A stretch of DNA of 64,000 nt from JAFGLZ01 sp964622545 (GTDB taxonomy: Bacteria > Planctomycetota > Phycisphaerae > UBA1845 > JAFGLZ01). The notes below the pieces were generated by a model. That model had not been told where the DNA came from, searched no databases, and worked only from the letters and a program-made list of their open reading frames with translations. The DNA lies in contig CAZUQM010000002.1 of assembly GCA_964622545.1 (NCBI GenBank), positions 62,001-126,000 on the forward strand. Direction: 5' to 3'. Positions 26,938-37,851 of this stretch are shown here, in pieces. The position numbers were made by a program, and so were the translations under genes. Each line of letters starts with the position of its first letter. Positions within the stretch are counted from its first letter, which is position 1.

Positions 26938-27005
26938 GCTCTGACGCCGACAAGTGGTGTCGGGAGCGCGGGTTACCGGAATCTAAGGATTCGGTTGCTT
27001 TTTCG
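26938..27005 (+). terminator. Stable hairpin followed by intrinsic terminator
   Basis: GCTCTGACGCC (26938-26948) pairs with GGTGTCGGGAGC (26956-26967), 11 pairs with one bulge. Next, CCGGAATC (26976-26983) pairs with GATTCGG (26988-26994) with one bulge, followed by TTGCTTTTTCG. It would end transcription from the DUF362 side and insulate nrdJ. Two stacked hairpins may instead be the 3' end of a short RNA. Confidence 0.6.
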
Positions 27006-27006
27006 T

Positions 27007-27055
27007 TTGACGAGCACCAGATCTTGGGGTAATAATTCTGTTGGCCTCAAGATCT
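27007..27055 (+). promoter_or_regulatory. Promoter with an overlapping palindrome upstream of nrdJ
   Basis: TTGACG (27007-27012) and AATAAT (27031-27036) are 18 bp apart. An inverted repeat AGATCTTGGGG (27019-27029) and CCTCAAGATCT (27045-27055), ten of eleven matched, flanks the -10. A repressor binding both arms would mask the promoter. Confidence 0.6.
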
Positions 27056-27316
27056 AGTGCGGTGATCGCCGATTCTGGAACTGGCGGTTGTGAGGGTCGG
27101 CTCAAGTCACTAGTTGTCGGTGGTTCGGGCACCTTAGCGCTCAGCATCGAAAAACCTTTGTCGGCGTAATCATGGGGCGCTTCGCCTCGTCATCCGGCGA
27201 GGACGTCCAAAGGGGGAAGGGTGTCGCTATCGCTTGGACAAGGACGGCCATGCGGAAAGGGTATTGGAATCGGTTCGTGGCGTGACGCATCAAGGCAAAA
27301 ACCAACGGAGTGAGTG

Positions 27317-30067
27317 ATGGTCGAGCGTAGTCAGTCAAAGCAGACGAACATCCCGGGCAAGGAAGCCCTGAGCCTGACGGAGAATGCGCTTCAGGTCCTT
27401 AAGGCGCGGTACCTGAAGAAGGACGAGACCGGTCAACCCATCGAGGATCCGGAAGCCCTATTCACCCGCGTAGCCGAGACCATCGCCGACGTCGAGGTCT
27501 CCCATTACGGCGCCACCGCCGAGCAGCGCCACCTCTGGGCCAACAAGTTCTTCAACCTCATGGCCCGAGGCCAGTTCATGCCCAACAGCCCGACGCTCAT
27601 GAACGCCGGGCGCGAGATGGGCATGCTCAGCGCCTGTTTCGTGCTGCCGGTCGAGGACAGCGTCGAATGCATCTTCGATTCGATCAAGCACACGGCCCTG
27701 ATCCAGAAGGCCGGCGGCGGCACGGGCTTCGCCTTCGACGAGCTCCGCCCCACAGGCGACTTCATCAAGTCCAGCGGCGGCACGACGTCGGGGCCTATCA
27801 GCTTCTGGAAGGCCTTCAGCGAGGCCACCAACGCCATCCAACAGGGCGCGTTCCGACGCGGGGCGAACATGGGGATGATGTACGTGCATCACCCCGACAT
27901 CCTGAAGTTCCTCCACGCCAAGCAGGACCTCAGCGCCTTCACCAACTACAACATCTCGGTGAAGCTGACCGACGAGTGGATGCGGCAGTTCCTGGAGAAC
28001 CCGGACTCGCCCCACATCGTCCGCAATCCGCGAAACGGCGGGACGTTCTACCTGCCGCGCGACCTGGACATCTGGAACTACGACGTACGGTCGCTTATCC
28101 CCGCCGAAAGCACGAAGGGCGACCCCAGCTTGCCGCCGCGGATCCAGACACCGGTGCCCGCCGGGCCGGTGCCCGCGGACTATGAGGGCAAGGTCTACAC
28201 CAAGCGCGACATCTGGGACTTCATCATCAAGAACGCCTGGAAGACGGGCGAACCGGGCGTGGTGTTCATCGACGAGATCAACCGTCACAATCCCACACCG
28301 GGCCTGGGCCGCATCGAAGCGACCAACCCCTGCGGGGAGCAGCCCCTGCTGCCCTACGAGGCCTGCAACCTCGGCAGCGTGAACCTCGGATGGTTCGTCG
28401 TCAACGAGGGCACCGACCAGGCCGACGTCGATTGGGACGCGCTCCGCGAGGCGATCCACACGAGCATTCGGTTCCTCGACAACGTGATCGACGCGAACCG
28501 CTACCCGCTGCCGCAGATCGAGGCAAGGTGCAAGAACAACCGTAAGATCGGCCTGGGCGTGATGGGCTTCGCCGACGCGTTGTTCAAGTTGGGCGTGGCC
28601 TACAACAGCGACGGCGGCGTCGCCTGGGCCGAACGCTTCATGAAGTTCATCAACGACGAATCGCACAACTACTCCGAACAGCTCGCGCAAGAGCGTGGCG
28701 CGTTCCCGAATTGGAAGGCCAGCATCTGGGACTCGAAATACAACCGCCCGATGCGCAACGCGGCCTGCACGACGGTCGCGCCGACGGGCACGATCAGCAT
28801 TCTGGCCGACTGTTCCGGCGGCATCGAGCCCATGTTCAGCCTGGTGTTCTACCGGAACGTGCTTCGCGGAAAGAACGAGGCCTCCAGCCCCATGCTCGAG
28901 GTGAACCGCTACTTCCGCAAGGTGCTCGAATCACGCGAGCTGTACAGCGAGGGTACGATGGAGCAAATTGCCACGGATGGCACCCTCGCTCATGTTTCCG
29001 AGCTGGCGGAGGACCTCAAGGAGGTGTTCGTCTGTGCCCACGATGTCACCCCCGAGTGGCACGTCAAGATGCAGGCAGCCTTCCAACGTCACTGTGACGC
29101 CTCTATCAGCAAGACGATCAACTTCGCCAAGAGCGCTACGGTCGAGGACGTCGACGAGATCTACCGTCGCGCTTTTGAGCTCGGGTGCAAAGGCGTCACG
29201 GTCTACCGAGACGGCTGCCGAGACGCCCAACCGATGGCCCTGAAGAAGTCCGAGGACAAGACCAGCAGCGAGCAGGATCGCGCCGGGAGCTCGCATCAGG
29301 ATGCGGAGGCCGCCGTGCCACAACGTGTAGACCTGGAACCGCGCCAGTTGCCCGAGATTGTGAGTGGCCTCCGCATCCGCCAAATGACCCCGTTCGGCAA
29401 CATGCACGTCAAGATCACCGTCGACCCTCGCACCGGTCAGGAGCTCGAGGTCTTCGCCCAGTTGGGCAAGGGTGGTGACGTGGCCGCCAGCGACCTCGAG
29501 GCCATCTGCCGGATGATCAGCCTGTGGCTGCGGTCGGGCGGCTCGCTCAAGCACGTGGTCAAGCAGCTCAAGGGCATCGGCTCGACGTTGCAGCTACCGA
29601 GCAAGGACGGCCGCATCATGAGCCTGGGCGACGGCTTGGCTCGAGCGTTGGTCAAGTACAGCCGCGCCAAGGAGGTCTTTGGCTTGGAAGACCTCCTTTT
29701 GGGACGGGCCGACATCGCCGAATTGGACGCCCATGAAGCCGCCCTCCGCGCCAAGGCCAACGTCAAGGCCCCCAAGAACACCAAGAGCGGCAACGGGAAC
29801 GGCGGCAACGGGAATGGAAACGGTAACGGTCACGGCAACGGGCATGGTCATCGCATCGCCCAGAGGGTGACGGGCCAGTCCGGTGGCTCGAGCGAGGGAG
29901 TGCGCCAGGGCAGGTCTGTGGGGGCGCTGCTTGCGGAACCAACCACTGCGAGCGCGCCCCCTGCCGCCGGTTCGGCGTACAAGCTCAAGTGCCCGGAATG
30001 CCAAAGCGACTTGACGCACGGCGAGGGATGCGCAAAATGTCATAGCTGTGGCTGGGCAAAATGCTAG
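27317..30067 (+). CDS. nrdJ: Class II (B12-dependent) ribonucleotide reductase
   Basis: Reduces ribonucleotides with adenosylcobalamin as radical source. The 916-residue chain has the family blocks NPCGEQPLLPYEACNLGSVN and PTGTISILADCSGGIEPMFS, and a finger-loop Cys in GMLSACFVLPVEDS. A long linker (about residues 812-842) is made of Gly/Asn/His repeats. It is followed by a C-terminal zinc-ribbon-like end (CPECQS...CAKCHSCGWAKC) that may house the redox-active cysteines. The ATG at 27317, with GGAG 6 nt upstream, is preferred over GTG 27314. No class I or III genes are in the window. Expression is governed by the palindromic promoter upstream. Confidence 0.96.
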   Translation: MVERSQSKQTNIPGKEALSLTENALQVLKARYLKKDETGQPIEDPEALFTRVAETIADVEVSHYGATAEQRHLWANKFFNLMARGQFMPNSPTLMNAGREMGMLSACFVLPVEDSVECIFDSIKHTALIQKAGGGTGFAFDELRPTGDFIKSSGGTTSGPISFWKAFSEATNAIQQGAFRRGANMGMMYVHHPDILKFLHAKQDLSAFTNYNISVKLTDEWMRQFLENPDSPHIVRNPRNGGTFYLPRDLDIWNYDVRSLIPAESTKGDPSLPPRIQTPVPAGPVPADYEGKVYTKRDIWDFIIKNAWKTGEPGVVFIDEINRHNPTPGLGRIEATNPCGEQPLLPYEACNLGSVNLGWFVVNEGTDQADVDWDALREAIHTSIRFLDNVIDANRYPLPQIEARCKNNRKIGLGVMGFADALFKLGVAYNSDGGVAWAERFMKFINDESHNYSEQLAQERGAFPNWKASIWDSKYNRPMRNAACTTVAPTGTISILADCSGGIEPMFSLVFYRNVLRGKNEASSPMLEVNRYFRKVLESRELYSEGTMEQIATDGTLAHVSELAEDLKEVFVCAHDVTPEWHVKMQAAFQRHCDASISKTINFAKSATVEDVDEIYRRAFELGCKGVTVYRDGCRDAQPMALKKSEDKTSSEQDRAGSSHQDAEAAVPQRVDLEPRQLPEIVSGLRIRQMTPFGNMHVKITVDPRTGQELEVFAQLGKGGDVAASDLEAICRMISLWLRSGGSLKHVVKQLKGIGSTLQLPSKDGRIMSLGDGLARALVKYSRAKEVFGLEDLLLGRADIAELDAHEAALRAKANVKAPKNTKSGNGNGGNGNGNGNGHGNGHGHRIAQRVTGQSGGSSEGVRQGRSVGALLAEPTTASAPPAAGSAYKLKCPECQSDLTHGEGCAKCHSCGWAKC

Positions 30068-30106
30068 CTGACCGAAGCTTACAGGGAAATTTCGCCCGCG
30101 AAAATT

Positions 30107-30135
30107 TTGGCATCACGCGGGAATCGTGATAATAT
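30107..30135 (+). promoter_or_regulatory. Promoter of the candidate structured RNA
   Basis: TTGGCA (30107-30112) and TAATAT (30130-30135) are 17 bp apart. Transcription would start at about 30142, exactly at the base of the first hairpin. Confidence 0.5.
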
Positions 30136-30141
30136 AGTTAA

Positions 30142-30297
30142 GTATCGAGCGCAACAGCGCCGATACAAGTCCAGGTTCAGATATCATCCGGAGGTGGCCC
30201 AGACCCTGTCGTCTGGGTGGCGTGTATCGCCTAATGGCTTCTTTCCCCTCCGGAAAGCACCGGGACCGCCCTTGAGGCACCTGGTGCTTTCTTTTTG
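30142..30297 (+). ncRNA. Candidate structured RNA, ~155 nt
   Basis: Four elements appear in order. (1) Hairpin GTATCG-A-GCGC/GCGC-CGATAC at 30142-30166 with an AACA loop. (2) An outer stem TCCGGAGG (30187-30194) with CCTCCGGA (30247-30254). (3) Inside it, CCCAGAC/GTCTGGG (30198-30204 and 30211-30217) and GGCG/CGCC (30219-30222 and 30228-30231), together a three-way junction. (4) A terminator with 12 paired bases and T-run at 30253-30297. A promoter lies just upstream. It could also be the nrdJ 3' UTR. I do not recognise an Rfam class. Confidence 0.6.
30253..30297 (+). terminator. Strong intrinsic terminator
   Basis: GAAAGCACCGGG (30253-30264) pairs with CCTGGTGCTTTC (30280-30291), 12 pairs including one G-U, then TTTTT. 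It ends the candidate RNA and may also terminate nrdJ read-through. Confidence 0.9.
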
Positions 30298-30798
30298 CGC
30301 GGACCTCACACATCCGAACGGCGTAACGAAACGACAACACATCGCTAGCGCCCCACACAGGAAAACCGCGAAGAACCCGTTCGCGCATCGCCCCATGCCG
30401 CTGCGTCTATGGCTTCATAAGATGGCCTCCATGCCGCGTTGTTGCAGACTGCCCGCGACTATCGGCCGGCACAGTCGAACGCGCCCGGCCATGACATGTG
30501 AACTCATCGCCGCCTGCTTGGATGCATCAGATGTGGTGCGGTTTCCCCGGTCGACATGGACATCTTGAACGTCGTGAGTCCTTCCCCAATGCGTACGGAA
30601 TGGACCGCGACCGTTGGTCGCTCGTGCTGGCGAACCTCACCGAGGGATCTCGGCCGGGTCGGTCAACACTCGATACGGAAACGTCGCCTCACCACTGGCC
30701 ATGGGGGCGACTGAGGCTTGGCTCAACGAACGAGGGCCCGGCGGATCGCTCCGCCAGGCCCCATGCAAGGTCGCTGTGGCAAGGACAAGGAGATTCGT
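30298..30798. other. Intergenic, ~500 bp, with a palindromic hairpin
   Basis: No credible gene. At 30734-30761 a near-perfect stem, GGGCC-C-GGCGGA with TCCGCC-A-GGCCC around TCGC, lies 38 nt past the stop of the minus-strand lipoprotein. It probably terminates that gene, though it lacks a T-run. Confidence 0.5.
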
Positions 30799-31020
30799 TT
30801 ACCACCACCACTCGTCGTACCAGACGTCCTCGACGACATAGTAGCCGCCGCCACAATCGTAGCAGCCGTCGTACCTGTCGTACCCGCCGTAGCCGCCGAA
30901 CGAGATGTCCAGGTCCTCGAACATCTCCTCGAAGTCGCCGTCACAACCGGTACCCAACATCAGACCGCCGAGAGCAAGGAACACCACTGGAATCCATAAC
31001 CATTTCCGCCGCGCTGCCAT
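30799..31020 (-). CDS. Small Tyr/Gly/Trp-rich lipoprotein
   Basis: A 73-residue lipoprotein. The signal peptide MAARRKWLWIPVVFLALGG ends at the lipobox LGTGC (Cys at residue 26). The mature part is about 48 residues, very rich in Tyr, Gly and Asp, and ends DVWYDEWWW. Four cysteines are in total present, two in CYDCGGGYY. It may be disulfide-linked or metal-binding. The start at 31020 is fixed by AAGGAGGACGACC. Similar short aromatic lipoproteins occur in planctomycetes, but I know no function. It is probably surface-exposed. Confidence 0.75.
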   Translation of the reverse strand: MAARRKWLWIPVVFLALGGLMLGTGCDGDFEEMFEDLDISFGGYGGYDRYDGCYDCGGGYYVVEDVWYDEWWW

Positions 31021-31403
31021 GGTCGTCCTCCTTTTCTGTCTTGAGGTCCACCGCTTCATGCCGTTCCCGCCAGCCGATCCTTCAGTCCGGTCGAGTCCGA
31101 CCGGGCTGCGCGACTGGCACTGTGGTAGACAGCGGCGAATAGTTTCGGTTAGTGAAATAATTCAGATTCGCAGGCTTATGCAGCAGCGGAAGATACATCG
31201 GCCCAACCGGCACTGCCGGATGCTGGAACGAATAGGCCCAGAGAGCGTTGCAAGTGTCATCGGGGACCGGTTTTTGCGCTTTGGCCACCGGGCGCGCCGT
31301 ATCTCATGTCGAAGGAACGCAGGTCTGCCGTGATGCGATACGACAATCAGAAGCACAGCCGCGTCGGGTAGCGGAGTGAGGAACAGGACGCCTTGCCGGG
31401 GAT
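31021..31403. other. Intergenic, ~380 bp
   Basis: Lies between two minus-strand lipoprotein genes. I see no gene or clear promoter. One ORF on the minus strand (31082-31288) has no family character and no ribosome site. Confidence 0.5.
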
Positions 31404-32795
31404 CTACCCGCCGAGGGCCTCAGCCTCGGGCGTGTCGCGATCGGTCCGCAGCAGGCCGATCGGCACCTTGTCGGGCAAGCCCCAGATCCCAAGTCGAGGC
31501 GCGGGATTCGGAGCGGCAAGCCGCTGCCAGGGACGCGACGCCCAATGTGGGTTGGATTCGGTCGGCCTGGCCTGGATCGGTGGCAGGATCAGCATGGGCC
31601 TGTCGTTCGGGCCGGGAGACTCGTTTTCTAGGTCGCCGAACGAGAAGATGGTGGGTGCTCGCAGCTCGCGGATCGCCGAGAGGGCGGGTTGCGCGTAGCC
31701 GGTCAATTCCGCCTCGCCAAGCAACGACATGACACCCATCGGCACGATGGTGCCGGGCTCGCCGGTAGTCGTCATGTCCGGCCTGATCTGCCCCTCGATG
31801 GCCATGGGCCGGAGCGCGGCGGCGTCTTGGTCGTCTTGACCGGCCAGCCCCACTTGGATCAATCCGGGTTTGAGCCCGGGTTGCGTGGTCGCCTCGGGCT
31901 CGTCAAGGTCCTTGGTGGGCTCGGCTGCCGGCGGCGTAGCCGGTGGCTCGTCGGTCACCGGCATGGGGACGGAGAAGCCAACGCCCAAGTTGCCGGCGCG
32001 GTCCCGCCCGGCCGCCCGGATGAGGATCTCTCGGTCCACCGCGTCGGGCGGCACGACGAAGGTGGTGGACCCATCGGCCCGCTGATCGTTCAGCAGTTCG
32101 TGCCACCGCGCCTTGCTGAGGTCGGTCGACTCCCAGCAGGCGGCAATCGAAACCGGGTTGTCGGCGAGCGCGTCATCGCGTGCCGACCAGTGGATCGTGA
32201 CGGTCTGCCCGACAGGATAGACGGCCTGGTTGGGCTCTACGTAGACGACCGTCTCCGGCTTCAACGTATCGACGTGGTAGACCTTCTGCGGCCTGGGTGG
32301 CGTGCACTTGGCCGGGGGCAAGCCCGGACCGACGAAACGGAAGCCGTAGACACCGTCGCAATCGACCTGGCAGGCGAAGTGCGTCTGACCGAGGCCGAAA
32401 CAGCCGACCCGGTACCATTCGATGCCGCCCGTCTCGGTTTGGTAGACCTCGATACGAGGCTCCAGATCGGCCTGGGAGCTGCGAGGCCCCAGTTCGGGCA
32501 TGGGCGAGCGCTCGTCGGGCTCCTGCTCGGGGCGGGGCAGATAGAGGGTGTGGCTTCTGACGTAGTAGTGCGTGGGATCACCGGGCCTGACGGGCGGGAT
32601 CTCCTCGCCGACGTCGCCGTGGTCGCGGGCGGGCCGGTAGTAGAAGGGCGCATCGTACGCCCAGGCCGGATACTGCGTGTCCGGATCGAAGGCCTGCTTC
32701 GGGGCGTCTTCGTTGCGATTGGCGGTGTCGCTGCACCCCGGGCTGAGAGCAACGCCGAGGATTGCAGCCGCCAGCGCCCACTGCGCGTGTCGCAT
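31404..32795 (-). CDS. Large lipoprotein of unknown function
   Basis: A 463-residue lipoprotein. The signal peptide MRHAQWALAAAILGVALSPGC places the lipid-modified Cys at residue 21. The mature protein has a Pro-rich opening, and a region with PVGQTVTIHWSARDDALADNPVSIA then DREILIRAAGRDRAGNLGVGF that resembles an immunoglobulin-like beta fold. The C-terminal half is Pro/Thr-rich and low in order. I do not recognise a family. The start at 32795 follows GGGAG. Its role is probably in the cell envelope. Confidence 0.7.
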   Translation of the reverse strand: MRHAQWALAAAILGVALSPGCSDTANRNEDAPKQAFDPDTQYPAWAYDAPFYYRPARDHGDVGEEIPPVRPGDPTHYYVRSHTLYLPRPEQEPDERSPMPELGPRSSQADLEPRIEVYQTETGGIEWYRVGCFGLGQTHFACQVDCDGVYGFRFVGPGLPPAKCTPPRPQKVYHVDTLKPETVVYVEPNQAVYPVGQTVTIHWSARDDALADNPVSIAACWESTDLSKARWHELLNDQRADGSTTFVVPPDAVDREILIRAAGRDRAGNLGVGFSVPMPVTDEPPATPPAAEPTKDLDEPEATTQPGLKPGLIQVGLAGQDDQDAAALRPMAIEGQIRPDMTTTGEPGTIVPMGVMSLLGEAELTGYAQPALSAIRELRAPTIFSFGDLENESPGPNDRPMLILPPIQARPTESNPHWASRPWQRLAAPNPAPRLGIWGLPDKVPIGLLRTDRDTPEAEALGG

Positions 32796-33030
32796 TCCAA
32801 TAGCTCCCTCGCGAGATGGATGGAGGCGCAAAGAGGCTGCGCCATGGTCTCGTATCGGCTATCCGGTCACAAATGCTTTACCGCTAAGTCGATTAGGCAT
32901 GGCGAGCGCCTTGCCGCCGGCCGCCCGCCGCACCTTGACTTAGCCCGCCGATGCTGGTTTCGTATCCGGGTTCTTGCTTGGATGAGGTCTTCAGCTAGCG
33001 GCGAACGCCCGATGAGGGGAGGATTCACAC

Positions 33031-34272
33031 ATGGCCACACTAGCCGTCGACGGCGGAGCACCCGTGATACCCGACAAGATGCCGACCCGGTTGTTGATCG
33101 GCCCGGAGGAGCGCGACGCCGTCAACGCCCTGTTCGATCGCGTCCTGGCCGGCGGCGGCGCGTTCGACCGCTACGGCGGGCAGGAGGTCGACGCCTACGA
33201 GAAGGAGTTCGCCGCGCTAGTGGGTACCGCCTTCGCGACGGCCACCAGCTCGGGCACGGCGGCCATCCACGCCGCGATCGGGGCGCTGCGGCACCTGGAG
33301 CCCGGTGACGAGATCATCTCGGCCCCGATCACCGACCCCGGAGCGATAGCGCCGGTGCTGATGCAGAACTGCATTCCCGTCTTCGCCGACACCGACCCCG
33401 AGACGTTCAACATGACGGCCGAGGGCATCGAGAAGGTCCTGACCGATCGGTCCAGGGCGATCGTCGTCGGACACATCACCGGCGAGCCGGCCGATATGGA
33501 TCCGATCATGGAGCTCGCTCGCAGCCGCGATCTGGTCGTGATTGAGGATTGCAGCCAGGCCCACGCGGCCGAGTACAAGGGAAAACCCGTCGGCTCGATC
33601 GGCCACATGGGCGCGTTCAGTACGATGAGCGGCAAACACCACACCACGGGCGGCCAAGGGGGCGTGGTGGTGACCCACGACGAGGAGATGTACTGGAACG
33701 CCAAGCGGTTCGCCGACCGCGGCAAGCCCTTCGGCTCGGACTCGACCGAGAACCTGTTCATGGGGCTGAACTACCGCATGACCGAGATCGAAGCCTGTAT
33801 CGGCCGGGTGCAGCTCCAGAAGCTCCCCGGTATCGCCGAACGGCGGCGGCAAGTCGTCGCGCGGCTCGACAAGGGCATCGCCGATTGCAGGACGGTCCGG
33901 CTGGGCAAGATCGTCGAGGACACGAAACCCAGCTACTGGTTCGGGCGGCTGCGGTTCGACGCCGACCGGGCCACCGTGGACAAGGCCCAGTTCACCAAGG
34001 CGCTGGCCGCCGAAGGCGTGGGCTGCTCCGAGAACTACACGACGATCATGTACACCCAGACGTGGATCGCCGAGCGGCAGACCTACGGCCGGAGCGGGCA
34101 TCCGTGGACGGCCCCCTACGGGCGCAACATCGACTACACCGGATGCTGCCCGAACGCCGAGCACGCCCGCGCGGCGCACATCATGCTCGCCTGGCATGAG
34201 GACCTGGGCCAGGCCGAAGCGGATCTGATGGCCGAGGCGATCCGGAAGGTCGATGCCGCCTACGCCAAGTAG
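33031..34272 (+). CDS. DegT/DnrJ/EryC1/StrS-family PLP aminotransferase
   Basis: A 413-residue aminotransferase of the DegT family. The block SSGTAAIHAAIGAL near residue 75 binds the phosphate, the conserved Asp in VIEDCSQAHAA binds the pyridine nitrogen, and the Schiff-base lysine sits in FSTMSGKHHTTGG, around residue 202. These enzymes aminate keto sugars or related compounds. No sugar-nucleotide cluster is adjacent; the next gene is an amidohydrolase on the same strand, about 100 bp downstream. GGGGAGG before the ATG supports the start. Substrate unknown. Confidence 0.92.
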   Translation: MATLAVDGGAPVIPDKMPTRLLIGPEERDAVNALFDRVLAGGGAFDRYGGQEVDAYEKEFAALVGTAFATATSSGTAAIHAAIGALRHLEPGDEIISAPITDPGAIAPVLMQNCIPVFADTDPETFNMTAEGIEKVLTDRSRAIVVGHITGEPADMDPIMELARSRDLVVIEDCSQAHAAEYKGKPVGSIGHMGAFSTMSGKHHTTGGQGGVVVTHDEEMYWNAKRFADRGKPFGSDSTENLFMGLNYRMTEIEACIGRVQLQKLPGIAERRRQVVARLDKGIADCRTVRLGKIVEDTKPSYWFGRLRFDADRATVDKAQFTKALAAEGVGCSENYTTIMYTQTWIAERQTYGRSGHPWTAPYGRNIDYTGCCPNAEHARAAHIMLAWHEDLGQAEADLMAEAIRKVDAAYAK

Positions 34273-34370
34273 ACTCCCTCGCGGCGTCGCCCCGTTGGAG
34301 GGGTCGCCACGCACAGGAGCGCAGGCCGAGGGCGCACCGCCCTGGACACACCGCTGCACGGAGACTGCCG

Positions 34371-35252
34371 ATGATCATCGACGCACACGGCCACGTGAAC
34401 TGGCACAAGCACGACACCGATCGCGTGATCGCGAACCTCAACGAGCACGGCATCGACAAGATGTGGACATTGACGTGGGAGGCGGGGCTGCCGGCCGAGC
34501 TGGCCGAAGCACCGCAGTACGCCAGCGCGCTCGACCCGCGGCACAAGCCGGGCGAATGGCTGCCCCTGTCGGACGTGGTGGAAGCGGCGCGGCGGTACCC
34601 GGATCGACTCGTGCCGATGTACGCCCCGCACCCCAAGCTGCCGAACGCCCTGGAGATGTTGCGATCGGCGTATGAGATCCACGGCATCCGCGGCGTGGCC
34701 GAGTGGAAGTTTCGCGTGCCGCTCGACGACCCCGACGGAATCAAGATCTGGCGATGGGCCGGCGAGCACCACCTGCCCGTGATCATCCACATGGACGTGC
34801 CCAAGCTGCCGCCGAGCAATCCCAACGGATGGCAGGACATCTGGTACGGCGGCACGGCGGACGACCTCGAGCGGGCCCTTCAGCTCGCGCCGGAGACCAT
34901 CGTGCTCGGACACGGGCCGGGCTTCTGGCGGTACGCGACGGCCAAGGAGCCCGACATCGAACGGATGTACCTCGACGGGCCCGAGGACCACGCAGAGGGC
35001 GGGCGGCTGCTGCAACTGCTGGAGAGTCACCCGAACCTCTACTGCGACTTGTCGGCCGGCTCGGGCCTGCGTGGGCTTCGGTGCTTCCCCGACGGCGGCA
35101 AGGGCTTTCTGACCAAGTATCAGGACCGCTGCCTGTTCGCCCGCGATTTCTTCGACAGCGCCCTGCGCGACCATCTCGAATCGCTCGACCTGGCCGACGA
35201 CGTCAAGGCGAAGGTGCTGGGCGGAAACGCGCTGCGGCTGGTGCCGGTGTGA
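34371..35252 (+). CDS. Amidohydrolase-2 family metal hydrolase
   Basis: A 293-residue TIM-barrel hydrolase. It opens MIIDAHGHVNWHKHD, with the first metal ligands of the amidohydrolase fold as HxH (residues 6-8), and has PVIIHMDVPK and IVLGHGPGF as later ligand strands. The family includes decarboxylases and lactonases. It may act on a product of the aminotransferase upstream, but the distance of about 100 bp and lack of overlap leave that as inference. Cytoplasmic, complete. Confidence 0.88.
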   Translation: MIIDAHGHVNWHKHDTDRVIANLNEHGIDKMWTLTWEAGLPAELAEAPQYASALDPRHKPGEWLPLSDVVEAARRYPDRLVPMYAPHPKLPNALEMLRSAYEIHGIRGVAEWKFRVPLDDPDGIKIWRWAGEHHLPVIIHMDVPKLPPSNPNGWQDIWYGGTADDLERALQLAPETIVLGHGPGFWRYATAKEPDIERMYLDGPEDHAEGGRLLQLLESHPNLYCDLSAGSGLRGLRCFPDGGKGFLTKYQDRCLFARDFFDSALRDHLESLDLADDVKAKVLGGNALRLVPV

Positions 35253-35303
35253 GCCGGCGGGGCGCGGGCGAAGTGTGCGACCGGCTGGCCACCGACCGGC
35301 AGG

Positions 35304-37679
<2,376 letters not shown>

Positions 37680-37851
37680 ACTGGGCTCCAGGGTGAAGAC
37701 GTTTGTTCTCGGCGTCGCAGACCGCTTATACCGCGCAGAGGCGCGACATCACATCGGCAAGCCCGGGTTCTGCTTGTTCCGATTGAGCCAACCCATTCGG
37801 CGGGTTAGAATCGCGGAGGTCGAATACACCGGCAAGCGAGGGCGAGCGACG

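Larger units (their letters stand above)
26729..27316. other. Non-coding region upstream of nrdJ
   Basis: 588 bp, slightly lower in GC than its neighbours, with no gene. It holds the hairpin/terminator (26938-27005), the nrdJ promoter with palindrome (27007-27055), and a leader of roughly 270 nt before the nrdJ ATG. I looked for the conserved boxes of a cobalamin riboswitch and did not find them. A NrdR box pair was not seen either. Confidence 0.6.

Noticed and set aside
26729..27316. Cobalamin riboswitch upstream of B12-dependent nrdJ
   Set aside because: The expected conserved boxes were not found, and the region is explained by a hairpin/terminator and a palindromic promoter.
31082..31288. 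Small minus-strand ORF between two lipoprotein genes
   Set aside because: No ribosome site and no recognisable features; codon usage does not match neighbours.
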